Assembly: GCA_045599345.1 (NCBI GenBank)
Contig: JAZRVV010000008.1
Location: 1 to 51,012, forward strand
Origin: UBA1227 sp045599345
GTDB lineage: Bacteria; Bacillota; Clostridia; Oscillospirales; Acutalibacteraceae
Length of the DNA stretch: 51,012 bases
Reading direction: 5' to 3'
Position 1 is the stretch's first letter. Each line of letters starts with the position of its first letter. Shown here in pieces: positions 24,375-32,631 of this stretch. The notes under the pieces are model-generated. The model had not been told where the DNA came from. It saw only the letters and a program-made list of their open reading frames with translations, and searched no databases. The position numbers were made by a program, and so were the translations under genes.

Positions 24375-25772
24375 ATGAAACGACTAGTACCATTTTTATT
24401 GATAATATCTTTTGTGCTATCAATGTTTACAGGATGTGTGAAGCAACCTCCGCTTGAGCCTGTCTATGTTGTTCAGCCAAAGAGTTTATCTGTTGTCGAC
24501 TTTGCAGTCGACGACGCTTTTGCTGTTGCTTCAAAGTTTTATACTTACGGCACTCACTTTAATATTGATGGTACACTTGATGTGACAAATTATTTCGCTG
24601 CTGACGCTCTAGCTGACACCAAGTTTGAACTCAGCCTTAAGTACAATGATAAAGAGGAGGATGAGCTCCTCATTCCGTTGACAGTTGATAAAACTGACAA
24701 TGAAAATGTTATCAGTTTTACTTCTGCTAAATATATCAATGAGGGAATAAACCTCGATGAGCTTTTAAAGAAGAACTATATTGCAACTATCAAAGCAACT
24801 GGTGTTTCTGCTGTGTATTACTTTACTATTGCGCCGTCGGACGAGGAGGCGCCTGGATGTCAGCCGATAGAGTACTACACCATTACTAAAAAGAAAAAGA
24901 ATAATAGGATTAATATCGGCTTTGGCACCTGTGATGGCAAGGCAGAAGGTTCAAAGGTATCTTTCCTTGCCATAAACGTGGAGGCCGTAAAGGGGCTCCC
25001 AGATGACGTATATGACATTGTAATAGATCCAGGACACGGCGGACGTGATCCAGGCGCAATGTCAAACGACGGCTCCATTGATGAGCGTAAGCTCAATCTT
25101 CAAAATGCGATGTTCATTAAGGAGAAACTTGAAGGCGCTGGCTTCAAGGTATATATCTCAAGAACAAGCGCAGAAAAGACCGAAGAGGACACAGTTCACA
25201 ACGTATACGACGATGATGGCAAGATAACAAAAGCTATGGAGACAAAGGCCAAGATTTATCTTGCAATACATATGAATTCAAGTGGTAGGGCAAACTCCTA
25301 CAGCGGTTTTGAAATCTATGTTGCTCCACGCGACAGCTTGGGACTTGCTCGCAGTTTCTCTAAGGAAATTGCAAAGGCAACCGGAAGGAAAGCGTCCAAT
25401 CTTGATCAGTTTAAAGTTGAGGACGGCATCTATAGCCGTGGATTTAACAAAACTGACCTTGCAGAGCTCGCACACACAGCGGAGCAGGGTAAATTCAAGA
25501 TGTATGAAAATGTAACTGAGGATACCCCTTATTACTACTTCATACGCGAGGTAGGTGGCCTGATAACTGGCGCTTACACCGATGGCAGGAATACACTCTA
25601 TTCGGCAAACAAGTACCGTGATTCAAATCAGGGATTAGAGAGTTATTTGTTTGAACTTTCATACATCAACAATGATGAGGATTTGAATTTCGTTTTGATG
25701 AATGGTGAGATGTTTGCTACTGGTATTACAAACGGACTTATAAATTTCCTCTATCCAGAGGCTAAAAAATAA
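24375..25772 (+). CDS. Lipoprotein N-acetylmuramoyl-L-alanine amidase (Amidase_3)
   Basis: A 465-residue exported cell-wall hydrolase that cuts the lactyl-alanine bond of peptidoglycan. The signal sequence ends in a lipobox-like MFTGC with Cys21, so it is probably lipid-anchored. Residues about 30-205 form an unassigned beta-rich region that may bind the wall. The amidase domain follows: His221 in DPGHGGRDPG, Glu237 in IDERKLN and His299 in LAIHMNSSG are the zinc ligands, and the glutamate in FELSYINNDED near the end is in the place of the catalytic one. All key residues are present. It is convergent with yfhO and shares its terminator. Confidence 0.9.
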   Translation: MKRLVPFLLIISFVLSMFTGCVKQPPLEPVYVVQPKSLSVVDFAVDDAFAVASKFYTYGTHFNIDGTLDVTNYFAADALADTKFELSLKYNDKEEDELLIPLTVDKTDNENVISFTSAKYINEGINLDELLKKNYIATIKATGVSAVYYFTIAPSDEEAPGCQPIEYYTITKKKKNNRINIGFGTCDGKAEGSKVSFLAINVEAVKGLPDDVYDIVIDPGHGGRDPGAMSNDGSIDERKLNLQNAMFIKEKLEGAGFKVYISRTSAEKTEEDTVHNVYDDDGKITKAMETKAKIYLAIHMNSSGRANSYSGFEIYVAPRDSLGLARSFSKEIAKATGRKASNLDQFKVEDGIYSRGFNKTDLAELAHTAEQGKFKMYENVTEDTPYYYFIREVGGLITGAYTDGRNTLYSANKYRDSNQGLESYLFELSYINNDEDLNFVLMNGEMFATGITNGLINFLYPEAKK

Positions 25773-25774
25773 GC

Positions 25775-25808
25775 AAAGAGGCACTCAAGCGAGTGCCTCT
25801 TTTTCTTC
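25775..25808. terminator. Bidirectional terminator between amidase and yfhO genes
   Basis: AAAGAGGCACTC (25775-25786) pairs exactly with GAGTGCCTCTTT (25791-25802) around AAGC. T-rich sequence follows on both strands. The stem includes the last codons of the minus-strand gene. Confidence 0.9.
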
Positions 25809-28412
25809 TTCTTTTTTAAAGAACTTTGGAATAAGTATTGTTGCTATGAGGATGACAAGGCTTGCGAATGAGATTGCAAGGCCGATGGAAAGTCCCTGTG
25901 CATGATACTTAAATTCAAGACTATGTGTGCCACTATCAAGTCTTACACCGAGGAGTGCGCCACCGATTGAAACAATTTGTTCCTCATTTGCCTTGACTCC
26001 GTCAATATAGACATCCCATGAGTCGTCATAGTTGATTGATGTAAAGAGGGTACAGTTGTTCTTGGCTGTAACCGTGCCAGAGAGCTTTGTATCGGATATT
26101 GAGGTAAGTTTCATTCCGTTCTTTTGGAGTGCCTCAAAGCCCGTTTTAAACGCTTTCTCGTTGAGGCCATAGATGTAGCAGTCAACAAATCCAGAGGAGC
26201 CCTCTGTGATTGGTACATCGAGATACAATACTTCTCCTGCTTTGTGCTTTCCAAGGTCAAAGATGTATGGCTCGTCAATGGTCTGAGATTTGAGGAAGGT
26301 GTCGTCCTCGCTGCGAACGGTTATTGTATCAACGTTGCTTGACTCGACATACATATAAATATTTTGAGTCTTTTCTGGGATGAGTTTTAGGGTGAATGAG
26401 GAGTTTTGGCCCTCGATTTGCGTATAGAAAACAAAGTTGCCCGATTCAATTTCATCCTCACCAAATGTGTCTATGTTGTAATAGAGACATTCATTTATTG
26501 GTACCTTTTCAAAGACATCAGACTGACCGGTAGCGATGTTCCAATAACTGTTTTGAACGTTGAATGGGTTGGCATCGATTGTGTTCCATGCGTCAATATT
26601 GCTTGGGACAGTGTATGCAAGTGGGAGACAGTAGAGGTTCTCATATGCATCGAATTTGTCTACTGTTGCTACCTTTTTATAGAAGTTGCTTGGCATATCA
26701 ATCGCTGTGCTGTTGTTTACAACGTACTTAAGCGAGAACATCGCATTATAGACTGGAGTCTGTGGGTTGTAGGTGTAACTGTTGATATAGTTTGAGAACA
26801 TTCCGAGGTTGGAGTGGAGGTTAGCTGACCTCTCATACGCCATAGATGAGAAAACTGAAAGTCCGTTGTAGCCGTACCAAGAGTCATCCATTCTTGTACG
26901 TAAATCAGTGAGCTCCATTCGGTAGAATGCGCCTTTTTCACGCTCATCAAGTTTTGATTTCAAAACCTTGAAATCAGGGTAATCACTGGCATAGTTTTTC
27001 TTTGGCTGATCTATGTCATAGTTGTCTGTGTTGGCAATTGCTACCTCTGCAAACATAAGGCAGAAAAGTAGGATAGACATTGCAAATGACTGGGCCTTGT
27101 GATCCTTTAAAACCTTGAGTGCGATTGTGTATACAATTGCAAATGCAAGACTGATAATGATGGTCTCTGTTTTAACGTTTTTAGAGGTGATTTCCTCGGC
27201 CAATACGAGGAAAGCTGAGACGCCAATACCGACCGTGAGAATGGTCTTGCTGTCAATTTCGTGAAGTCTCAAAATTGCCTTAACTGCGATGGTTACAAGC
27301 ACAAATGAATAGCAGTAAGAGAAGCGGTAAGGCAAATCATTTGGGAAGTGGAATGCATGCCAAATGTTGTTTAAATAATTGATATTCATTGAGAGGAAAA
27401 GGAATAAAAGAAGTGCAAAACGAGACACCTTTTCTCTCATTGGAATTGACTTGGTATAGAGGTAAATAAGTGCCAAAATTACTGTGATTACACCACAGAA
27501 AATATTAGGTAAAACGTCATCGCCGCTGCTACGAATTGTTGGCTCAAGTGCCGCGAAATGTTGGCAGAGGAAATCGAAAACATCGAAGTAAGTTGAGATT
27601 TCCGTTGGGAAAGAATCAGAGGTTGCCGAGCATGTGCGAAGGCAGTAAAACGTCGGCAACAGAGATGCGGCCGAAAGGCCTCCGGCAAGGACGGAATAAC
27701 CGGCAAATTTGCCGATTGAAATGGCAAGTTTTTTGCCGAATTTGTGCTTGCCAGCGTAGTAACAAATTGCGTAGAATACGCAGAAAATACATACCATGTA
27801 AGCCATGTAGTATGTTGAAAACATAAGTAGCGCCAAAGAGAGGCAGTAGAGTATTCCACGGCCGTCATCTATGAGCTTTTCAAGGCCTAAAATGATGATA
27901 GGAAGGAGCATCATTCCATCGAGCCACATAAAGTTCCAGTAGTATGCTACAAAGTATCCAGAAAAGGCATAGAGAACACCAAATCCGGCTGTTAAAAAGC
28001 TCGATGTTTTATACTCGTTTGACTCCTTGAAATAGTAAGTCAAAGTTGCTGCAGAAAGGGCGGCTTTTAATGTGATAATGAAAGCAATTGCATCGGTTGT
28101 ATTCTTGTGACCAAAGAGTAAAACTAGGAATGAAAGCGGGCTTGAGAGGTAGTTGAAGAAGTTGCCGAGGAAACTTCCACCGCCGCCGGATTGCCATGAG
28201 TAAATAAGACTCTGTCCGTGAACAAGCCTGTCGTAAAGCTCTGCGAGGAGTGGACCATATTGGTGATAGAGGTCCATTCTGAGGATTGTAATGTCGCCAA
28301 ATGGGAACATATCATAGCAAAATGCTATGAGGAGCATAATGCCAAGTGATGTGCCAAATGCTAGCAATATAAAGCGCCAGTCATAGGCCCATGCTTTGAA
28401 TTTTGCTTTCAT
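25785..28412 (-). CDS. yfhO: YfhO-family multi-pass membrane protein
   Basis: An 875-residue membrane protein of the YfhO family, GT-C-like proteins linked in Gram-positives to glycosylation of lipoteichoic acid or other polymers. The N-terminal third and middle contain at least ten hydrophobic segments with family patterns (DLYHQYGPLLAELYDRLVHG, SWQSGGGGSFLGNFFNYLSS); a large exterior domain follows and ends with a single helix before a charged tail (FFKKEEEKEALA). The ATG at 28412 is chosen because a strong minus-strand promoter has its -10 at 28446-28451, which would leave the alternative TTG at 28445 outside the transcript. The extracellular part includes FTSINYDDSWDVYIDGVKA, a recurrent YfhO motif. 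Substrate unknown. Confidence 0.85.
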   Translation of the reverse strand: MKAKFKAWAYDWRFILLAFGTSLGIMLLIAFCYDMFPFGDITILRMDLYHQYGPLLAELYDRLVHGQSLIYSWQSGGGGSFLGNFFNYLSSPLSFLVLLFGHKNTTDAIAFIITLKAALSAATLTYYFKESNEYKTSSFLTAGFGVLYAFSGYFVAYYWNFMWLDGMMLLPIIILGLEKLIDDGRGILYCLSLALLMFSTYYMAYMVCIFCVFYAICYYAGKHKFGKKLAISIGKFAGYSVLAGGLSAASLLPTFYCLRTCSATSDSFPTEISTYFDVFDFLCQHFAALEPTIRSSGDDVLPNIFCGVITVILALIYLYTKSIPMREKVSRFALLLFLFLSMNINYLNNIWHAFHFPNDLPYRFSYCYSFVLVTIAVKAILRLHEIDSKTILTVGIGVSAFLVLAEEITSKNVKTETIIISLAFAIVYTIALKVLKDHKAQSFAMSILLFCLMFAEVAIANTDNYDIDQPKKNYASDYPDFKVLKSKLDEREKGAFYRMELTDLRTRMDDSWYGYNGLSVFSSMAYERSANLHSNLGMFSNYINSYTYNPQTPVYNAMFSLKYVVNNSTAIDMPSNFYKKVATVDKFDAYENLYCLPLAYTVPSNIDAWNTIDANPFNVQNSYWNIATGQSDVFEKVPINECLYYNIDTFGEDEIESGNFVFYTQIEGQNSSFTLKLIPEKTQNIYMYVESSNVDTITVRSEDDTFLKSQTIDEPYIFDLGKHKAGEVLYLDVPITEGSSGFVDCYIYGLNEKAFKTGFEALQKNGMKLTSISDTKLSGTVTAKNNCTLFTSINYDDSWDVYIDGVKANEEQIVSIGGALLGVRLDSGTHSLEFKYHAQGLSIGLAISFASLVILIATILIPKFFKKEEEKEALA

Positions 28413-28445
28413 ATAGTGACCGTCCTTTTCGTCATTATCCCTCAA

Positions 28446-28474
28446 AGTATAACAAAAATGCTACCTTGATTCAA
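28446..28474 (-). promoter_or_regulatory. Promoter of the yfhO gene
   Basis: On the minus strand TTGAAT (28474-28469), a 17-base spacer and TATACT (28451-28446), with an upstream TG giving an extended -10. Transcription would start near 28440. Confidence 0.7.
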
Positions 28475-28497
28475 CCACGCTTTATAATAAATATATA

Positions 28498-28526
28498 TTG
28501 TTAATTAAGGAAATTAGTTGTATAAT
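28498..28526 (+). promoter_or_regulatory. Promoter of the asp23-nusB housekeeping operon
   Basis: TTGTTA (28498-28503), a 17-base spacer and a perfect TATAAT (28521-28526), 40 bases before the asp23 start codon. Confidence 0.72.
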
Positions 28527-28565
28527 ATAAACCAGTTTATGCATATTTATGCAAGGAGGCAAAGT

Positions 28566-28949
28566 ATGGCAGACAACAATTTTACAGGCGGACTCGTAAT
28601 ATCTGAGGACGTAATTGCAACAATTGCTATTAACGCTGCAAAGGATGTAGACGGAGTTGCTGGTCTTGGAATTAGACCTACTGACCTCTACACAACTTTC
28701 AAAGTTAACAACGGCAATATTAAGCATGTAAAAGTTACATTGTCAGATTATGACATCAAGCTTCACATGTACTTAATCCTTACAAGCTCTGCAAAGATTC
28801 AGGATGTTTCAGTAGCAGTACAGAGCGCTGTTAAGGCAGCAGTACAGAGCATGACTGGCCGTGTAGTAACTCGAGTTGATGTTACTATTTCAGGCATAGT
28901 AGATGAAAATGGAGTATCAACTCCAATTAATGAACCTTCAGAACTTTAA
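28566..28949 (+). CDS. Asp23/Gls24-family envelope stress protein
   Basis: A 127-residue Asp23-family protein. It begins with the typical GGLVISEDVIATIAINAAKD and has a middle DYDIKLHMYLIL strand and VAVQSAVKAAVQSMTGRVV helix. In Gram-positives these proteins form abundant membrane-associated assemblies linked to envelope stress, and a copy commonly lies just before nusB, as here. The ATG at 28566 follows AAGGAGG (28553-28559) with a spacing of 6; an in-frame start at 28518 falls in the -10 element and cannot be used. A hairpin separates it from nusB. Confidence 0.9.
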   Translation: MADNNFTGGLVISEDVIATIAINAAKDVDGVAGLGIRPTDLYTTFKVNNGNIKHVKVTLSDYDIKLHMYLILTSSAKIQDVSVAVQSAVKAAVQSMTGRVVTRVDVTISGIVDENGVSTPINEPSEL

Positions 28950-28962
28950 ACGACAGAATTCT

Positions 28963-28997
28963 CCCTCCGCGGTTTTTGTCGTGGAGGGTATATTTTT
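28963..28997 (+). terminator. Hairpin between asp23 and nusB (partial terminator)
   Basis: CCCTCCGCG (28963-28971) pairs with CGTGGAGGG (28980-28988), one G-U pair, loop of 8, followed by TATATTTTT. No separate promoter for nusB is visible, so it may act as a leaky terminator that sets more asp23 than nusB transcript. Confidence 0.6.
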
Positions 28998-29008
28998 GGG
29001 GTGTGACG

Positions 29009-29404
29009 ATGAACAGGAGTCAAGAGAGAGAGCAAGCTTTTATCCTTCTCTTTGAGAAGAGCTTTAATCCAGAACTCACAATTGATGACATAATTGAAAT
29101 GGCGCTTGAGTCAGAGTTTATGGAAAAGTCAGCATTCACTGAAAAGCTTGCAAAGCTTACCGTAGAAAAGGTTGGCGACATAGACGCCAAGATATCTCAG
29201 TACAGTGTCGGCTGGACACTTGACCGTATCACAAAGGTATCTTTGTCAATTCTTAGGATCGCTGTGTGCGAGATCCTCTTTATGGATGATATTCCAACTG
29301 GCGTATCAATAAACGAGGCAGTAGAGCTTGCCAAGAATTATGCCAGCCGAGAGGACAGCCAGTTTATCAATGGTGTGCTTGGTAGTATTTCAAAAGAACT
29401 ATGA
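29009..29404 (+). CDS. nusB: Transcription antitermination factor NusB
   Basis: NusB (131 aa) binds boxA RNA with NusE (S10) during rRNA antitermination. The all-helical fold is recognised from SQEREQAFILLFEKSF at the start and WTLDRITKVSLSILRIAVCE with DIPTGVSINEAVELAKNY and FINGVLGSISKEL at the end, all canonical. The ATG at 29009 gives the normal length; the ribosome site is weak (GGGGTG). Its stop overlaps the next start by four bases (ATGA at 29401-29404). Confidence 0.95.
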   Translation: MNRSQEREQAFILLFEKSFNPELTIDDIIEMALESEFMEKSAFTEKLAKLTVEKVGDIDAKISQYSVGWTLDRITKVSLSILRIAVCEILFMDDIPTGVSINEAVELAKNYASREDSQFINGVLGSISKEL

Positions 29405-30339
29405 GCCTTTACCTTGGAATTGACACTAGCAACTACACAACTTCAGTTGCGATTTATGACAGCGAAACAAAAAATGTAATACATCGCAAGAAACTCTTGC
29501 CAGTCAAGGCGGGCGAGCGTGGCATTCGCCAGTCAGATGCTGTGTTTCATCATACACAGCAGTTGCGCGAATTGATTGCTGAGCTCGGTGCCAATGACGT
29601 CGACGCAGTCGGCGTGTCAATCAGACCACGCTGGGCTGATGACTCATATATGCCGTGCTTTACGGTAGGCCAAACTGTTGCAACATCAATTGCAACGATG
29701 GGAGGCAAACCACTTTATGAGTTTTCGCACCAAGAGGGCCATGTAATGGCGGCGCTATATAGTGCTGACAAACTCGATTTGGTAGGTCAAGAGTTTATGG
29801 CATTTCACGTATCTGGTGGTACGACAGAGTCGCTTCTTATTAAGCCATCCGACAGGTGCCCTGTATCGGCAAACATTCTTGGCACATCGAGTGATTTAAA
29901 GGCTGGCCAAGCAATAGACCGCGTTGGCGTAATGCTTGGACTCCAGTTCCCGTGTGGACCAGAGCTTGAAAAACTGGCGTTGAAGTCAAATCATCTTGAT
30001 GATGAGGACGCATTTGGTATTAGGGTATCAAGCGTCAATGGTAACCCATCACTCTCGGGTGTTGAGAACAAGTGTAAAAAGATGTTTGATGATGGTTGTG
30101 CACCAGAGGACGTTGCGCTGTTCTGCCTTCGCTATATCGAGAAGGCAATTGCAGCAATGCTCGACTATAAGGAGAGTAATTTACCAGTTGTTTTTTCTGG
30201 TGGTGTAATGTCTAATTCAATTTTACAGTCAGCACTTCGTGCTCATTGTGAATCGATAGGCCGTGATTCTTACTTTGCAACACCAGAGTATTCAAGCGAC
30301 AATGCTGCAGGATTAGCAATACTAGCGGCACTAGTTTAA
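29401..30339 (+). CDS. TsaD/Kae1-family paralogue (M22 peptidase-like)
   Basis: A 312-residue ASKHA-fold protein related to TsaD, the enzyme that makes t6A in tRNA. It starts LYLGIDTSNYTTS where true TsaD has a GIETSCDET-type sequence. The metal ligands are kept: His110 and His114 in SHQEGHVMAA and Asp300 in SSDNAAGLA. At 312 aa it is shorter than TsaD (about 335-345). This divergent form is found beside nusB/xseA in Clostridia and is usually annotated as an O-sialoglycoprotein endopeptidase homologue. It is probably not the essential TsaD, which would lie elsewhere; its own reaction is unknown. It is translationally coupled to nusB. Confidence 0.8.
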   Translation: MSLYLGIDTSNYTTSVAIYDSETKNVIHRKKLLPVKAGERGIRQSDAVFHHTQQLRELIAELGANDVDAVGVSIRPRWADDSYMPCFTVGQTVATSIATMGGKPLYEFSHQEGHVMAALYSADKLDLVGQEFMAFHVSGGTTESLLIKPSDRCPVSANILGTSSDLKAGQAIDRVGVMLGLQFPCGPELEKLALKSNHLDDEDAFGIRVSSVNGNPSLSGVENKCKKMFDDGCAPEDVALFCLRYIEKAIAAMLDYKESNLPVVFSGGVMSNSILQSALRAHCESIGRDSYFATPEYSSDNAAGLAILAALV

Positions 30340-30349
30340 GGAGAAAGTT

Positions 30350-31546
30350 ATGCAAGATGTGACACCGGAAATTTATTCCGTTGCACAACTGAATAATTAT
30401 GTTAAATCCTTGATGGATTATGACCTGACGCTCAAGGCTTTGTTCCTTGTTGGAGAAATATCCAACTTTAAAGCACATTCATCGGGCCATATGTATATGA
30501 CACTCAAGGATGACAAATCGTCAATTAAGGCGGTCATGTTCAGAGGCAATGCATCAAAACTCAAATTCATGCCATCGGATGGTATGAAAATAATTGCTTT
30601 TGGTAGTGTCTCGGTTTTCGAACGTGACGGCGCCTATCAGTTCTATATAGAAAATATGCAGCCTGATGGAGTAGGTTCTCTGAGTATTGCTTTTGAGCAA
30701 CTCAAGGAGAAGCTTCAAAAGGAGGGACTTTTCGATACATCGGCAAAGAAACCTTTGCCAAAGTATCCGAAAACAGTTGGCGTTGTAACGTCGCCAACGG
30801 GCGCTGCTTTCCAGGACATCTGTAATGTCCTTGGCAGGCGTTGGCCAATGGCGAGGATTGTTATATCCCCAGCACAGGTGCAGGGCGAGACAGCACCAAG
30901 GTCGATTGTTGAGGCAATTGAGGACCTTGATGCCTCGGGCGAGGCAGATGTTATCATCGTCGCACGAGGCGGCGGCTCAATTGAGGACCTCTGGTGCTTT
31001 AACGACGAGCGCGTAGCACGTGCAATCTTTGATGCCAAGACGCCGATAGTATCGGGCGTCGGTCATGAGACAGATTTCACGATTGCCGACTTTGTCGCAG
31101 ATATGCGCGCACCGACACCATCTGCTGCCGCAGAGATTGTTGTTCCAGACGTGCTCGCGCAGCGCGACCACATTATGCAACTGTCAATGCGCTCACAGAA
31201 GTTGATGCTAAACCGCATTAGCACGCTTAGGACGTCGCTGGGACTTCTTACATCTCGTAGTGTAATGCAGGGTCCTGTGGCGCTAATCAATGAAAGACGG
31301 TTACTGCTTGATAACTTTGTCGATAGGATTAATGCCGCTATATCGGCAAAGGTGGGCGAAGACAGGTCAAACTTCCTGGTCCTCACAAGTAAACTTGATG
31401 CCTTCTCACCACTTAAAGTGCTCAGCCGTGGCTACAGCATAACAGAGGGTGAAAAGGGAGTAATAAAGAGTGTTCGGGACGTAGGTCCAGGAGATAAAAT
31501 AAGCATTCGCTTAAACGATGGCACAATTCGTGCGGAGGTAGAGTAA
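30350..31546 (+). CDS. xseA: Exodeoxyribonuclease VII large subunit
   Basis: XseA (398 aa) is the catalytic subunit of exonuclease VII, which degrades single-stranded DNA. The N-terminal OB-fold shows LFLVGEISNFKAHSSGHMYM and TLKDDKSSIKAVMFRG; the nuclease domain shows VGVVTSPTGAAFQDI, VARGGGSIEDLWCFNDE and VGHETDFTIADFVAD. The C-terminal coiled region is shorter than in E. coli (456 aa), which is common in Firmicutes. GGAGAAAG precedes the ATG. Its last base is the first base of the xseB start. Confidence 0.96.
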   Translation: MQDVTPEIYSVAQLNNYVKSLMDYDLTLKALFLVGEISNFKAHSSGHMYMTLKDDKSSIKAVMFRGNASKLKFMPSDGMKIIAFGSVSVFERDGAYQFYIENMQPDGVGSLSIAFEQLKEKLQKEGLFDTSAKKPLPKYPKTVGVVTSPTGAAFQDICNVLGRRWPMARIVISPAQVQGETAPRSIVEAIEDLDASGEADVIIVARGGGSIEDLWCFNDERVARAIFDAKTPIVSGVGHETDFTIADFVADMRAPTPSAAAEIVVPDVLAQRDHIMQLSMRSQKLMLNRISTLRTSLGLLTSRSVMQGPVALINERRLLLDNFVDRINAAISAKVGEDRSNFLVLTSKLDAFSPLKVLSRGYSITEGEKGVIKSVRDVGPGDKISIRLNDGTIRAEVE

Positions 31547-31743
31547 TGGCTGAATTAAATTACGAACAGTCTATGGCAAGACTTGAACAAATAGTATCAA
31601 AGCTTGAGGATGGTTCACTCGGACTTGATGAATCATTAAAGCTTTTTGAAGAGGGAACAAAACTCGCTGCATTTTGTAACGAATCCCTTGATAAAGCGGA
31701 GCAAACTATAGTTACACTTCAAGGGGAGAAGGTTACAAAGTAA
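31546..31743 (+). CDS. xseB: Exodeoxyribonuclease VII small subunit
   Basis: XseB (65 aa) forms the helical partner of XseA. It shows the canonical YEQSMARLEQIVSKLEDGSL and LDESLKLFEEGTKLA. It overlaps xseA by one base and ispA by one base, so all three are translated as a chain. Confidence 0.95.
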   Translation: MAELNYEQSMARLEQIVSKLEDGSLGLDESLKLFEEGTKLAAFCNESLDKAEQTIVTLQGEKVTK

Positions 31744-32621
31744 TGCAAGCTGAAGAATATTTTCAATCACTTTACAATTTAATAAACGCAACTCTTTGCG
31801 ATTATTTATCAATTGATCACATTGACTATCAAAAGGTTGCAGATGCTATGCAGTATAGCGTAGAAATTGGTGGCAAGAGGGTCAGACCATTGTTGGTGCT
31901 CGAGTTTTGCAAGTTGTGCGGTGGCAATATTGCCGATGCACTTCCATTTGCATGTGCTCTTGAGATGATTCACACATACTCACTCGTGCATGACGACCTT
32001 CCTTGTATGGACAATGATGACTATCGCCGTGGCAAGGAGTCATGTCACAAGAAGTATGGTGAGGCGTATGCAGTTCTCGCTGGTGACGCCCTCCTTACTT
32101 ATGCATTCCAAATAGCATCAGATGCTGGAGTGGATGACCACACGATTGTTAAGTGCACACGTGCACTCGCAAACTATTCTGGAATCTATGGAATGGTTGG
32201 TGGTCAGACACTTGATCTTGCCAACGAGGAGTCAAGTGATGTAACAGTTGCACGTCTTGAGGAAACAGACAGGCTTAAAACTGGCGCACTCATTCGTTGC
32301 GCATGTGAACTTGGTTGCAATGCTGCAAAAGCAAACAATGAGCAGTATGAGGCTGCAAAAGTATATGCAGAGAACCTTGGAATTGCATTCCAAATTGTTG
32401 ACGACATCCTTGATGTCACAGGCGATGAGGCAACTCTTGGTAAGGCGGTTGGCTCTGATGCGCAAAATGGCAAGGCAACCTATGTGACATTACTTGGCCT
32501 TGATGGTGCAAAGGCAAGAGCAGAGGAGCTTACAAACAATGCTCTCTTGGCACTTGATGTTTTTGAAAACAAGGAAAACATTGTCTATCTCACAAAACTA
32601 TTACTTCAGCGCAAAAAATAA
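31743..32621 (+). CDS. ispA: Geranyl/farnesyl diphosphate synthase (polyprenyl synthetase)
   Basis: A short-chain prenyl transferase (292 aa) that condenses IPP with DMAPP and GPP. The first aspartate-rich motif is DDLPCMD at 84-90 (within HDDLPCMDNDDYRRG) and the second is QIVDDILDVTGD. GGKRVRPLLVL at about 43-53 binds diphosphate. Two residues between the aspartate pairs of the first motif indicate the type II bacterial FPP synthase form. It sits between xseB and dxs, the standard Firmicute order. Confidence 0.94.
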   Translation: MQAEEYFQSLYNLINATLCDYLSIDHIDYQKVADAMQYSVEIGGKRVRPLLVLEFCKLCGGNIADALPFACALEMIHTYSLVHDDLPCMDNDDYRRGKESCHKKYGEAYAVLAGDALLTYAFQIASDAGVDDHTIVKCTRALANYSGIYGMVGGQTLDLANEESSDVTVARLEETDRLKTGALIRCACELGCNAAKANNEQYEAAKVYAENLGIAFQIVDDILDVTGDEATLGKAVGSDAQNGKATYVTLLGLDGAKARAEELTNNALLALDVFENKENIVYLTKLLLQRKK

Positions 32622-32631
32622 GAGGTTAAAT

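Noticed and set aside
28413..28445. TTG start for the YfhO-family gene at 28445
   Set aside because: The minus-strand -10 element at 28446-28451 places the transcript start downstream of that codon.
32494..32631. N-terminal extension of dxs
   Set aside because: The frame is open by chance over the end of ispA; the ATG at 32632 has a ribosome site and gives normal length.
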